Shown here in pieces: positions 1 to 8,977 of a DNA stretch of 34,933 nucleotides. The translations under genes were made by a program, and so were the position numbers. The DNA is from an uncultured Treponema sp. (GTDB lineage: Bacteria; Spirochaetota; Spirochaetia; Treponematales; Treponemataceae). The DNA is taken from NCBI GenBank assembly GCA_937885235.1, contig CAKZZK010000189.1:1-34933 (forward strand), read 5' to 3'. The notes under the pieces were generated by a model, which was not told where the DNA came from, ran no database searches, and worked only from the letters and a program-made list of their open reading frames with translations. Positions within the stretch are counted from its first letter, which is position 1; every line of letters begins with the position of its first letter.

Positions 1-81
1 ATATACGACAAAGTCGCTTTCGAATTCTTGCGACAAATTCCCTTACGAATAATAAAGAAAAAGGTGATTTTATCAAGAAGG

Positions 82-110
82 TTGACAGTACAGCAAGCAG
101 ATGTTAAAAT
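82..110 (+). promoter_or_regulatory. ppdK promoter
   Basis: A TTGACA -35 hexamer at 82-87 is followed by a 17-nt spacer and a TAAAAT -10 at 105-110, with an extended TG motif at 102-103. Transcription should start near 117, giving a leader of about 80 nt before the PPDK start codon. This is among the best sigma70-like promoters in the window. Bases 1-80 upstream show no gene, only a short CGAC/GTCG hairpin at 6-16. Confidence 0.75.
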
Positions 111-197
111 ATTTTTGCAAATTTTTATAGAATCATACTTGCAAACTGATTTTGTAGAAACAAGCACTGAGAGGATTAAGTAAGGAGAAATTAAGAC

Positions 198-2957
198 ATG
201 AAAATCTGTCCTAAGTGTAACGAAACATTTGAAGAGGGCGACAATTGTAAAAAATGCGGCAGCCCGTTGAAGGAAAAGAAATATGTTTATTTCTTTGGCG
301 ATGGCGATGCAGAAGGCGATGAGACAATGCGTCCCCTGCTCGGCGGCAAGGGTGCAAACCTTGCGCAGATGGCAAAGAAGCCGCTGAGCCTGCCGGTTCC
401 GTCTGGATTTACCATTTCCATCGACGTATGCGAGGAATACTACAAGCTTGGAAGAAAATACCCGGCAGGTCTTGCCGACGAGGTTGCAAAATACTTGGAC
501 CGGCTTGAAAAGTCCATGGGCAAGAAGCTTGGCGATGAAAAGGACCCGCTCCTTGTTTCAGTCCGTTCCGGTGCCGCAGAGTCTATGCCCGGCATGATGG
601 ACACCATCCTTAACCTTGGCCTTAACGACAAGTCCGTTCTGGGCCTTGCAGAAAAGACAAACAACCCGCGCTTCGCATGGGATGCCTACCGCCGTTTTAT
701 CCAGATGTTCGGCAACGTCGCAATGGGCGTTGAGCATGACAAGTTTGAAGAAATCATCACAGCAGTAAAGCAGAAAGCTGGCGTAAAGGAAGACCCCGAG
801 CTTTCAACCGAAAACCTTCAGGAAATCGTCACAAAATACAAGGAAATGTACAAGAAGGAAAAGGGCGAGGACTTTCCGCAGGATCCGCAGAAGCAGATGT
901 GGGCAGCAATCGGCGCTGTATTCGGTTCCTGGATGAACCCGCGCGCCATTACCTACCGCAAGCTCAACAACATTGACGAAAGGGTCATCAAGGGAACCGC
1001 TGTTACGGTCATGGCTATGGTCTTCGGCAACATGGGCGATACCTCTGGAACCGGCGTTGCATTCAGCCGCGATCCTTCTACCGGCGAGAATCACTTCATG
1101 GCAGAATACCTCATCAATGCGCAGGGCGAGGATGTCGTCGCAGGCATCCGCACGCCGCTTGACATTTCTGCCCTCGAAAAGCAGCAGCCGGAAATCTTTG
1201 CTGAAATCACGAAGATCCGCAACCGCCTTGAGCAGCACTACCACGATATGCAGGATATGGAGTTCACCGTTCAGGAAGGCAAGCTCTATATGCTCCAGTG
1301 CCGCAACGGCAAGCGCACCGGTGCCGCCGCCGTCAAGATGGCTGTCGATATGGTTGGCGAGGGACTCATCACCAAAGAAGAAGCCCTGCTCCGCGTAAAG
1401 CCCGACCAGCTTGACCAGCTGCTCCACCCGCAGTTCGATGCAAAGGCGCTCAAAGCGGCAAAACCGCTGGCATCCGCGCTCAACGCTTCTCCGGGAGCAG
1501 GCTGCGGCCAGATTGTGTTCACGGCAGAAGAAGCCGTTGAATGGGACAAGGCAGGCAAGAAGGTAATCCTCGTCCGCAAAGAGACATCTCCCGACGACAT
1601 TGCGGGTATGTATGTTGCACAGGGCATTCTCACCTCTACGGGCGGTCGCACCTCTCACGCGGCTGTTGTTGCCCGCGGTATGGGAACTCCCTGCGTCTGC
1701 GGCTGCGCTGACGTTGTGTTCACCGGCAAGGACGAAGTGACCATCGGCGGAAAGAAATTCGCCAAGGGTGATGTTATCTCTATCGACGGTTCAACGGGTC
1801 GGGTATACGGCGAGGAAATCGCTGTCAATCCCGCTTCTGTTTCCGGAGACCTTGAGACATTCCTCGGCTGGGCTGACGAGGTCCGCGCCGCTTCCAAGCG
1901 CGTTACGCCCTCCGGCAAAAAAGTGAACGGCTTTGAGGTTCTGGCAAACGCAGAGCAGAACGAGGCTCCGCAGGCATTTAAGTTTGGAGCCGCTGGTATC
2001 GGACTCTGCCGCACAGAGCATATGTTCTTTGAGGAGCCGAAGCTCTCTTCTTTCCAGAAGATGATTCTTTCTGAAACGACCGAGGACCGCAAGAAGAACC
2101 TCAAGGAAATCCTGCCGCTGCAGCAGAAGGACTTCTTTGGCATCATCAAGGCAATGGAAGGACGCCCCGTCACAATCCGTCTGCTTGACCCGCCGCTTAA
2201 CGAGTTCATTCAGGCTGCCACCCCTGCGGAAGCAAACGCTCTTGCAAGCAAGCTCGGCTACAGCGTGGACAAAATCAATGCCAAGTATGCGGAGCTCAAC
2301 GAGCACAACCCCATGCTCGGCCACCGCGGCTGCCGTCTCGCAATTACCTATCCTGAAATCTACGAGATGCAGGTTGAGGCCATTGCTCTTGCCACTGTTG
2401 ACGCAGAAAAGAAAGGTATTCCGCATGACGTGCGCATCATGATTCCCAATGTCACATCTGCCAACGAGCTCAAGCAGATTCGCGCGCAGGCAGAGGCTGT
2501 CATCGCTTCTGTGAATGAAGCAAAGAAGACAAACCTCTCCTTCCAGATCGGCACTATGATTGAGTTCCCGAGGGCAGCTGCCACGGCAGACAAGATTGCC
2601 GAATACGCTGACTTCTTCTCATTCGGTACGAACGACCTTACGCAGACGACCTTCGGCTTTAGCCGCGACGACTACGGCAAGTTCATCGATTCCTACCTTG
2701 ACCAGAAGGTACTCGATACCGATCCGTTCAAGACGCTTGATGCAGACGGCGTGGGTGCTATGATTGAGATTGCAGAGAACAAAGGCCGTTCAGCCAAGTC
2801 TGACCTGCACCTCGGCATCTGTGGCGAGCACGGCGGAGATCCCGCTTCCATAGAGCTCTGCTACACGCTTGGCTTGAACTACGTCTCTTGCTCCCCGTAC
2901 CGTGTTCCGGCAGCACGCCTTGCCGGTGCACAGGCGGTCATCAAGGCCTCCCGCTAA
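198..2957 (+). CDS. ppdK: Pyruvate, phosphate dikinase with N-terminal zinc ribbon
   Basis: This 919-residue cytosolic enzyme interconverts pyruvate, ATP and Pi with PEP, AMP and PPi, and in anaerobes usually works in PPi-linked glycolysis. The N-terminal ATP-grasp domain begins around residue 28 and contains the GGKGANLAQM stretch. The swivelling phosphohistidine domain carries GGRTSHAA with His487 as the phosphocarrier. The C-terminal PEP/pyruvate barrel ends with GICGEHGG, in which Cys875 is the expected general acid. An unusual extra module precedes the enzyme: a rubredoxin-like knuckle pair, C4-x2-C7 and C17-x2-C20, which should bind one zinc. The start is supported by AAGGAG at 182-187, 10 nt before ATG. 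The gene is monocistronic, with its own promoter and a downstream hairpin terminator. Confidence 0.97.
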   Translation: MKICPKCNETFEEGDNCKKCGSPLKEKKYVYFFGDGDAEGDETMRPLLGGKGANLAQMAKKPLSLPVPSGFTISIDVCEEYYKLGRKYPAGLADEVAKYLDRLEKSMGKKLGDEKDPLLVSVRSGAAESMPGMMDTILNLGLNDKSVLGLAEKTNNPRFAWDAYRRFIQMFGNVAMGVEHDKFEEIITAVKQKAGVKEDPELSTENLQEIVTKYKEMYKKEKGEDFPQDPQKQMWAAIGAVFGSWMNPRAITYRKLNNIDERVIKGTAVTVMAMVFGNMGDTSGTGVAFSRDPSTGENHFMAEYLINAQGEDVVAGIRTPLDISALEKQQPEIFAEITKIRNRLEQHYHDMQDMEFTVQEGKLYMLQCRNGKRTGAAAVKMAVDMVGEGLITKEEALLRVKPDQLDQLLHPQFDAKALKAAKPLASALNASPGAGCGQIVFTAEEAVEWDKAGKKVILVRKETSPDDIAGMYVAQGILTSTGGRTSHAAVVARGMGTPCVCGCADVVFTGKDEVTIGGKKFAKGDVISIDGSTGRVYGEEIAVNPASVSGDLETFLGWADEVRAASKRVTPSGKKVNGFEVLANAEQNEAPQAFKFGAAGIGLCRTEHMFFEEPKLSSFQKMILSETTEDRKKNLKEILPLQQKDFFGIIKAMEGRPVTIRLLDPPLNEFIQAATPAEANALASKLGYSVDKINAKYAELNEHNPMLGHRGCRLAITYPEIYEMQVEAIALATVDAEKKGIPHDVRIMIPNVTSANELKQIRAQAEAVIASVNEAKKTNLSFQIGTMIEFPRAAATADKIAEYADFFSFGTNDLTQTTFGFSRDDYGKFIDSYLDQKVLDTDPFKTLDADGVGAMIEIAENKGRSAKSDLHLGICGEHGGDPASIELCYTLGLNYVSCSPYRVPAARLAGAQAVIKASR

Positions 2958-2980
2958 CGCACTAGACTAATGTAAATAAA

Positions 2981-3015
2981 AAGACGCGGCTCCCTTTGGA
3001 ACCGCGTCTTTTTTG
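2981..3015. terminator. Bidirectional terminator between ppdK and the AraC gene
   Basis: A GC-rich stem (AAGACGCGG paired with CCGCGTCTT, extended after one mismatch by TCC/GGA) spans 2981-3010. It is followed by a T-run at 3009-3014 on the plus strand and preceded by an A-rich tract at 2975-2982. It should therefore terminate both ppdK and the convergent AraC-family gene. Confidence 0.88.
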
Positions 3016-3021
3016 TTCACG

Positions 3022-3831
3022 CTAAATAAGCCCCTCCAGACGGTGGCGGTATTCGGTGGGGCTGGTGCCGAGGGACTTGCTGAACACGCGGCTAAAATAA
3101 AACGCGCTCTTGTAACCGAGCCTTTGGGCTATTTCCCCCACGGAATAGAGGGTGGTGCGCAACAGCTGGCAGGCTTCCGCCATTTTGAGCTTTGTGTGAT
3201 ATTTTTGCAGGGAAATGCGCTTTTCTTCCTTAAAAATCGCTTCCAGATATTTTGAGCTGAGGTTAAATGCAGCCTCCAAGTTTTGGGAATCATAGGGCTG
3301 GGAAACATTTTTCTTGAGCCACAGGGCAAGTTTTGACGCAAGCTGCGCTTTCGCAGACAGAACGGGGATTTTGAAAAAGGCAATATCCACCAAAAGCAGG
3401 AAAAAGACAGCACCCGCCTTCCATGTACCGACAGAATCGTGGCGGTTTGCCATATCGACAAATTCAAGCAGCCGCTCCTCTATGGCGGAGTGGGAAAGTC
3501 CTCCCTGCCTTTTGGGAAGGGAAATACACTGCTTTTCATCTGCTTTATCCCCGCCATCAGGAAGGGTAAAATGAATGTAACACCACTCGCTGCCGCATTC
3601 CACAGGCTTTGTTCCCCAGTGATGTATTTTCTCCTTTAGAAATAACAGCTCCCCGGCATGAACTTCGTAGCTTTCGCCATCCTCAACCACCTCTATCATA
3701 CCGCTGAGCACATAAAGCAGTACGTTGAACGGGGCATAGCGGTCCGGATGCAGGAAGGGCACGTGGCAAACCATGCGCCCGCACTCAAGTATGACGGGCA
3801 GCTGCGCCTTTCCAAAGGCAATTTCATTCAT
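3022..3831 (-). CDS. AraC-family transcriptional regulator
   Basis: This 269-residue protein has an N-terminal cupin-type sensor domain (about residues 1-100, with LHPDRYAPFNVLLYVLSG and GELLFLKEKIHHW) and a C-terminal AraC double helix-turn-helix (about residues 165-265). The second helix pair carries the typical GYKSAFYFSRVFSKSLGTSP stretch. The family binds DNA and usually responds to sugars. The gene is divergent from the ABC importer at 3990-7489, so local control of that operon is likely but inferred. There is no clear Shine-Dalgarno; a TAATAT hexamer (complement of 3838-3843) sits exactly 6 nt before the ATG, which suggests a leaderless message. No convincing -35 was found. Confidence 0.92.
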   Translation of the reverse strand: MNEIAFGKAQLPVILECGRMVCHVPFLHPDRYAPFNVLLYVLSGMIEVVEDGESYEVHAGELLFLKEKIHHWGTKPVECGSEWCYIHFTLPDGGDKADEKQCISLPKRQGGLSHSAIEERLLEFVDMANRHDSVGTWKAGAVFFLLLVDIAFFKIPVLSAKAQLASKLALWLKKNVSQPYDSQNLEAAFNLSSKYLEAIFKEEKRISLQKYHTKLKMAEACQLLRTTLYSVGEIAQRLGYKSAFYFSRVFSKSLGTSPTEYRHRLEGLI

Positions 3832-3960
3832 ACCTGTATATTATCCATCAAAATCGGCATTTTGTAAATGTTTCGATTGGAAAATTTATATATACTCACG
3901 TATTCTGACTATGGCAAATACGGAATTCCAGCCTTATACTGGTTTAGAAAGCGAAAAACG

Positions 3961-3974
3961 TTGATACATATCAA
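3961..3974. promoter_or_regulatory. Palindrome upstream of the importer lipoprotein gene
   Basis: TTGATA-CA-TATCAA is a perfect 14-bp palindrome ending 4 nt before the GGAGG ribosome-binding site of the lipoprotein gene. Its position in the leader suggests an operator. AraC proteins usually prefer direct repeats, so the cognate protein is uncertain. A weak -10-like TATACT lies at 3935-3940 without a good -35. Confidence 0.35.
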
Positions 3975-3989
3975 TAATGGAGGATTCTT

Positions 3990-5609
3990 ATGAAGATAGT
4001 AAAAAAAATGTATCTGGCCGCATTCATGCTCACCTGTGCATCAGTCCTGCTCTCCTGCGGCAAAAAGGACAGCGGCTCAGCTTCCGCTTCAAGCGGCGGC
4101 AAGGTAAAGCTGACGGGCGTGTTCGTCTCGCATCCGCTCACCAAGAGCATAGACGAAATGAAGTGGATCAAGGAAATTGAGGAAGCAGCGGGCGTTTCCA
4201 TTCAGTGGGAACAGATATACTCAGACTGGGACACCACAAAGTCCACCCGCTTTGCCTCCGGCGACATTCCAGACATCCTCATAAATGCCACGAACAATGC
4301 CGACTACGCTACATACAAGGGGCTGTTCCAGGAACTGACGGACCTCATCAAAAGCGATGCCCCTAACGTGCAGACGATGTTCCGCGAAGAGCCGGACACC
4401 GAGGTGCTTTCAAAGACACAGGAAGGAGAAATCTACTCTCTGCCCAAATTCCAAGGCAAGTGGCCCTATACAAACACCGTGCTCTTCATCAATCAGACAT
4501 GGCTCGACAAGCTGGGGCTCAAGATGCCAACGACGTTCAGCGAACTGCACAGCGTGCTGCTCGCCTTTAAGAAAAACGACTGCAACGGCAACGGCAATCC
4601 AAACGATGAAATTCCCATGGACTTCAACGGCTGGTTTGGCGGGGCATATTCCCTCACCTGCCTCATCGGCGGCATGGGGATTCCCGTCACCAACTGGGGC
4701 TGGGATGCCTACTACGCCGAGAACGGCACCGTAAAGAACTACGCCGTTGACCCGCGCTACCGCGACTTTATGAAATACTGGCGGGACCTGTATGCCGAAG
4801 GGCTCATCAATGAAAACGCCATCACCAACGACTATTCAGCGTTCCAGTCGCTTTCCCGCGGCGATGAAAACGGCAATGCGCTCGTCGGCTGCGTCTTCGG
4901 CTGGGAAGAGACAGACAAGTTTGGTCCGTCGCTCTACAGCCAGTACAAGCCCGTTCCCGCGCTCAAATACGACCTCAACGGCAAAAACTATGAAGTATAC
5001 TGGAACAACGACTACACCGGTCTGAACCTTGATGCAAACCGCATTGCGATGAGCGCAAAGTGCAAGAACAAGCAGGCAGCCATGCGCTTTATGGACAAGT
5101 TCTACGACGCGGAAGTCTCCGTGCAGGTGCTCTTCGGCGGCATCTCTGACGGCTGTGTTTCCAAAGTGGGAGACAATCACTACAAGGTAGAAGCACCGCT
5201 CAATCCCGACACCGACGCCGGCACGTGGAAATGGACGAGCACCATGGCAGACTGGGGCCCCATGTATATCCGCCGCGCCACGCAGATTGATATGGCGCAG
5301 GATATGGAGAACGCCGTGAATGAACGCAAAATCTACCAGAGCGTGCTCGACAAGATACAGACAAACGCATCTGACGGCAACTACTATCCGCAGGCGTTTA
5401 TGAAGTATTCCACCGAAGATACAAACACTATGGCGGTAGATCAGGCGAACATCAACAACATCACGTACAACTACTGGTCTCTGTGGCTCACCGGACAGCA
5501 GGACATCGACGCAGACTGGGACAATTACGTAAAGCAGGTGGACAACGCAGGACTTCCCGAGGTGCTTGCCATCAGGCAGAAGGCATTCAACACCTACCGC
5601 GGAAAATAG
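3990..5609 (+). CDS. ABC importer substrate-binding lipoprotein (LplA/YtcQ-like)
   Basis: This is a 539-residue solute-binding protein for a carbohydrate uptake (CUT1-type) ABC transporter. A signal peptide with hydrophobic core LAAFMLTCASVLLSC ends in the lipobox at Cys23, so the mature protein should be lipid-anchored. The body matches large family-1 binding proteins of the LplA/YtcQ group, which bind oligosaccharides. Examples are the segment around GDIPDILINATN and the aromatic-rich stretch around NGWFGGAYSLTCLIGG. A strong GGAGG at 3979-3983 supports the start. Two permease genes follow in the same direction, 29 and 21 nt apart. The substrate cannot be read from sequence; the divergent AraC gene is the likely regulator. 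Confidence 0.93.
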   Translation: MKIVKKMYLAAFMLTCASVLLSCGKKDSGSASASSGGKVKLTGVFVSHPLTKSIDEMKWIKEIEEAAGVSIQWEQIYSDWDTTKSTRFASGDIPDILINATNNADYATYKGLFQELTDLIKSDAPNVQTMFREEPDTEVLSKTQEGEIYSLPKFQGKWPYTNTVLFINQTWLDKLGLKMPTTFSELHSVLLAFKKNDCNGNGNPNDEIPMDFNGWFGGAYSLTCLIGGMGIPVTNWGWDAYYAENGTVKNYAVDPRYRDFMKYWRDLYAEGLINENAITNDYSAFQSLSRGDENGNALVGCVFGWEETDKFGPSLYSQYKPVPALKYDLNGKNYEVYWNNDYTGLNLDANRIAMSAKCKNKQAAMRFMDKFYDAEVSVQVLFGGISDGCVSKVGDNHYKVEAPLNPDTDAGTWKWTSTMADWGPMYIRRATQIDMAQDMENAVNERKIYQSVLDKIQTNASDGNYYPQAFMKYSTEDTNTMAVDQANINNITYNYWSLWLTGQQDIDADWDNYVKQVDNAGLPEVLAIRQKAFNTYRGK

Positions 5610-5638
5610 CGGCATAACAAAAAAAGGCAGGAGTTAAG

Positions 5639-6553
5639 ATGACCATAAAGACAAAGAACTATCTAAAGAGCACCTGGCAGCTGTGGGTGATGCTTACTCC
5701 TGCCATCATCTATATCTTTATCTTTAATTACGTTCCCATGTACGGCATACAGCTGGCATTTCGGGAATACAGCTTTGCCAGCGGCATCACCGGCGGCAAA
5801 TGGGTGGGGCTGAAATACTTCAAGCAGTATTTCAGCAGCGCCATGTTCGGCACGACGCTCATAAACACCTTTCGCATCGCCGCCATCAGCATCGTGGTGG
5901 GCTTTCCCGCGCCCATCATCCTTGCGATGGTGCTGAACCAGATTAAGAACCAGATGTGGAAGAAAACCGTACAGACAACGGTGTACATTCCCTACTTCAT
6001 CTCCGTGGTCGTCATGGTGTCTATGCTCAACATCATGCTGTCAAACGGGAGCGGCGTCATCTCAAACTTCCTCAAGTACCTGCACCTCGTGCCGCAGAAA
6101 ATGAACCTGCTCGGCGACCCAAAGGCATTCGTTCCCGTGTATGTGATTTCAGGCGTATGGCAGAGCGTGGGATGGAACAGCATCATCTACCTTGCCGCCC
6201 TTTCAGCTGTGGACCCAGAGCTGTACGACGCGGCAAAGGTTGACGGGGCAAGCAAATGGCAGACCATCGTCCACGTGGACTTTCCCGCCCTCCTGCCCAC
6301 CATCGTCATACTCCTCATTCTGAACATGGGCGGCATTCTGAACGTCGGCTTTGACAAGATTTACCTTATGCAGAACTCGCTGAACCTCGGCGTGTCGCAG
6401 GTGATTTCCACCTACGTGTACAATGTGGGCGTGCGCTCGGCACAGTTCAGCTTTGGCTCGGCGGTAGGACTTTTCAACACCTTGGTAAACTTCGTCTTTT
6501 TAATCCTTACCAACAGCATATCAAAACGGCTTTCCGGCTCAGGCCTTATGTAA
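5639..6553 (+). CDS. ABC sugar transporter permease (LplB-like)
   Basis: This 304-residue inner-membrane permease has about six transmembrane helices, starting with LWVMLTPAIIYIFIFNYVPM. The cytoplasmic EAA loop, which contacts the ATPase, is visible as AAKVDGASKWQTIVHVDFP in the second half. It belongs to the LplB/YteP group that works with LplA-type lipoproteins. It lies between the binding protein and a second permease, forming an operon. No nucleotide-binding subunit is encoded nearby, as is common for this group, which uses a shared MsmX/UgpC-type ATPase encoded elsewhere. AGGAG precedes the start. Confidence 0.93.
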   Translation: MTIKTKNYLKSTWQLWVMLTPAIIYIFIFNYVPMYGIQLAFREYSFASGITGGKWVGLKYFKQYFSSAMFGTTLINTFRIAAISIVVGFPAPIILAMVLNQIKNQMWKKTVQTTVYIPYFISVVVMVSMLNIMLSNGSGVISNFLKYLHLVPQKMNLLGDPKAFVPVYVISGVWQSVGWNSIIYLAALSAVDPELYDAAKVDGASKWQTIVHVDFPALLPTIVILLILNMGGILNVGFDKIYLMQNSLNLGVSQVISTYVYNVGVRSAQFSFGSAVGLFNTLVNFVFLILTNSISKRLSGSGLM

Positions 6554-6574
6554 GCAGAGGAGAATGATAATTTT

Positions 6575-7489
6575 ATGGATCAGTACGATAAACGGCTCAG
6601 AATCCATTACAAGCGGGTCTTATCAGGTGATGCAATCTTTACCTACTGTATGTATGCAATTACGGTACTGGTGTTCCTTATCATAGCTTACCCGCTCTGG
6701 TTTGTGGTGATTGCCTCTATCAGCAATTCAAACCTCGTAAACATAGGCGCCGTGCGCTTTCTGCCAAAGGATATCCGCTTTTATGGATACGAGCAGGTAT
6801 TTGCAGACTCGCGTATCTGGCGGGGCTACCTGAACACCATCATATACGTGGTGCTGGGCACGGCGGTCAATATGGCGGTGACAATGCCGGCAGCATACGC
6901 ACTTTCCCGCAAGGAGTTCAAGCAGCGGAACATAGTGATGTTCTACTTTGTGTTCACCATGTTCTTTGGCGGCGGACTTGTCCCGCTGTATATGACCATC
7001 AGCTCCCTGCATCTGATAGGCACAAAGACAATCCTCATCCTGCTTGGCGCGCTCAACACCTATAACCTGATTATCGCACGCACCTTTATACAGGACAACA
7101 TTCCCAACGAGCTGTACGAGTCCGCCATACTGGACGGCTGCTCGCACTTCCGCTTCTTTTTGCAGGTGGTGCTGCCGCTCTCAAAAGCGGTGTTCTCCGT
7201 GCTGGTACTCTACTACGCGGTGGGTCACTGGAACGACTTCTTCAACGCGCTCATGTTCAACAACAAGAATGCAAACGAACCGCTGCAGATTGTGCTCCGC
7301 CGCATCCTGCTTTTAAACGAAGCCTTTGAAAAGGGTTCCGGCGGCGTGCAGGGCGGCTACGCGCAGAGCTCCGCTGATCAAGTAAAATACGCCGTGATGA
7401 TAGTCTCCACGCTGCCAATCCTGTGCTTCTACCCGTTCATACAGAAATACTTTGAGAAAGGAGTCCTCATCGGTGCCATCAAAGGCTAG
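6575..7489 (+). CDS. ABC sugar transporter permease (LplC/YtcP-like)
   Basis: This second 304-residue membrane permease of the importer has about six helices. The first is around ITVLVFLIIAYPLWFVVIAS, and the EAA loop follows YESAILDGCSHFRFF. The C-terminus (ending GVLIGAIKG) is typical of the YtcP/LplC group. GAGGAG lies about 14 nt before the ATG. It ends the operon. Parts of this gene are duplicated in decayed form at 9096-9300, beyond the neighbouring ATPase gene. No terminator with a T-run is seen on the plus strand just downstream. Confidence 0.93.
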   Translation: MDQYDKRLRIHYKRVLSGDAIFTYCMYAITVLVFLIIAYPLWFVVIASISNSNLVNIGAVRFLPKDIRFYGYEQVFADSRIWRGYLNTIIYVVLGTAVNMAVTMPAAYALSRKEFKQRNIVMFYFVFTMFFGGGLVPLYMTISSLHLIGTKTILILLGALNTYNLIIARTFIQDNIPNELYESAILDGCSHFRFFLQVVLPLSKAVFSVLVLYYAVGHWNDFFNALMFNNKNANEPLQIVLRRILLLNEAFEKGSGGVQGGYAQSSADQVKYAVMIVSTLPILCFYPFIQKYFEKGVLIGAIKG

Positions 7490-7512
7490 GAAGCGCTGTG
7501 CCATTCTGCGGG

Positions 7513-7674
7513 ATGGCGCAGGAGGCAGAGATTGCTGAAATTGCACTGATGGATTTTACGCATGCGCTCTCTGCCCTCCATTTTGACGGGGCAAAGCGGA
7601 TACTCACAGCGGCGGATGATTTTTTGCGGGAAGACATAAAAAAAGCGTCGAGAATGAATCCCGACGCTTTATAG
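7513..7674 (+). CDS. Possible small protein or gene remnant
   Basis: A 53-codon frame starts 23 nt after the second permease gene and ends inside the hairpin that terminates the convergent ATPase gene. The predicted product is acidic and helix-prone, with LMDFTHALSALHFDGAKRIL in the middle. The frame stays open upstream of the ATG back to about 7489, so it may be the tail of a larger lost gene. I recognise no family and see no clear ribosome-binding site. The stretch just before and including its start (7503-7525) is partly repeated at 9281-9296. Confidence 0.25.
   Translation: MAQEAEIAEIALMDFTHALSALHFDGAKRILTAADDFLREDIKKASRMNPDAL
7638..7670 (-). terminator. Terminator of the DUF4143-type ATPase gene
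   Basis: AAAGCGTCG (7642-7650) pairs with CGACGCTTT (7662-7670). Read on the minus strand, the hairpin is followed by seven Ts (complement of 7638-7644). It lies 27 nt beyond the ATPase stop codon. The plus strand has no T-run after the stem, so it mainly serves the minus-strand gene. Confidence 0.82.
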
Positions 7675-7696
7675 CCGTCTCGCGGCAGCATTACAG

Positions 7697-8971
7697 TCAG
7701 AACAAATCTATCCGCCCCAGCAGAAAGTCAATCAGGTTGCAGTGGAAGATGCCGTTATCATCATAGTAATTGTGGGAAATATCCATCCGTACGATGACCT
7801 TCTTGAAAAAGTCCTTGGCGAGTAGCAGGGACTTTAGCTCAGAGTCAGCCTTCTCCTCCCCGCCCATCTGTAATGCCGACTGGATATAGATCCTTCTGTC
7901 GGCATCGTTTACAACGAAGTCTATCTCCTTCTGTGCATTCTGCCCCCTGGATCGGTCGGTGACCACACCAACGTCAACGGAATATCCCCGCGCCACAAGC
8001 TCATTGTAGATGACGTTCTCCATAATGTGACCGCGGTCAAACTGCCGGAAATTGAGCCGTGAGTTGCGAAGTCCCATGTCCGAATAATAATACTTGTTCG
8101 GATAGCTGAAATAGGACTTTCCCTTGACATCATAGCGTCTGGCGGTCTTAATTAAAAAAGAATGCTCTATGTGCTGTATATAGCTTGCAACGAGCACAGA
8201 ATTCACATTCTCCTTCCTGAGCGTCGTTATCGCATTCGCTATGTTCGTCGGGTTCGACAGGGAGCCAATCTGGGATGCAAGGAAGTCAAGGATGTTGTCC
8301 AGCATATCCTCACGCCCTATGCCGTTGCGCTCAACGATGTCTTTCACATACAATTCCCTGTAAAGCGATGAAAGGTACTCCTTTTTATCTGCCTCGTCAT
8401 TCAGGACGATTATCCGTGGAAGCCCCCCGTACAGCATATACTCATCAAGGCTCCTGCCCTCGTCTCCTCCAACGGCGGAATAGAACTCTTTAAAGGAAAA
8501 GGGGTACGTGCGGATTTGCGTCGCGCGCCCCCGGAATTCGGTGGCAATGTCTCTGGAAAGCCCCTTTGAATTACTGCCCGTCACATACACGTCAAGGTTC
8601 TTGTAGGATTTTAGCTCGTTGAGCATATCGTATATCGTGACCTCGATTCCGCCGTTCTCCTTGTCAACAACTTTCTGGGTGAACTGCACCTCATCGATGA
8701 AAAGATAGAACTGACCTCCAGTATTTGCGGCAACAATGGACTCCACGTATTCGCAGAGAGTTATGGGATTCCTGTACTTGTAGTTCCTCCTTTGGTCCAG
8801 CTCAATCTTTATGATCTGGCTTTCCCGAACGCCGTTCTTCAGAAGGTATTCATGGAACAGCACAAAAAGCAGGACGGACTTCCCGCAACGGCGGATACCC
8901 GTTATAACCTTTATCTCCCCATTCCACATGGAGCGGATGACTTTGCCAAGATAGAAATCCCTTTGTACCAT
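7697..8971 (-). CDS. AAA ATPase with DUF4143-like C-terminal domain
   Basis: This 424-residue ATPase belongs to the widespread family with an AAA_14-type core and a DUF4143-like C-terminal domain (COG1373 type). Walker A is GIRRCGKS at residues 25-32 and Walker B is YLFIDEVQ with Asp93 and Glu94. The C-terminal half (about 190-424) has the restriction-nuclease-like DUF4143 pattern, with NVIYNELVARGY and QKEIDFVV. Members occur in many copies per genome in anaerobes and their role is unknown. I start it at ATG 8971 rather than the upstream TTG at 8998, because AAGGTGG lies 5 nt before this ATG and the family begins with xQRDxYL. It has its own promoter and terminator and resembles an inserted cassette. 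Confidence 0.88.
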   Translation of the reverse strand: MVQRDFYLGKVIRSMWNGEIKVITGIRRCGKSVLLFVLFHEYLLKNGVRESQIIKIELDQRRNYKYRNPITLCEYVESIVAANTGGQFYLFIDEVQFTQKVVDKENGGIEVTIYDMLNELKSYKNLDVYVTGSNSKGLSRDIATEFRGRATQIRTYPFSFKEFYSAVGGDEGRSLDEYMLYGGLPRIIVLNDEADKKEYLSSLYRELYVKDIVERNGIGREDMLDNILDFLASQIGSLSNPTNIANAITTLRKENVNSVLVASYIQHIEHSFLIKTARRYDVKGKSYFSYPNKYYYSDMGLRNSRLNFRQFDRGHIMENVIYNELVARGYSVDVGVVTDRSRGQNAQKEIDFVVNDADRRIYIQSALQMGGEEKADSELKSLLLAKDFFKKVIVRMDISHNYYDDNGIFHCNLIDFLLGRIDLF

Positions 8972-8977
8972 AATATC

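Noticed and set aside
5956..6243. Arg-rich open frame within the first permease gene
   Set aside because: It is an out-of-frame shadow of the permease with no homology or translation signal.
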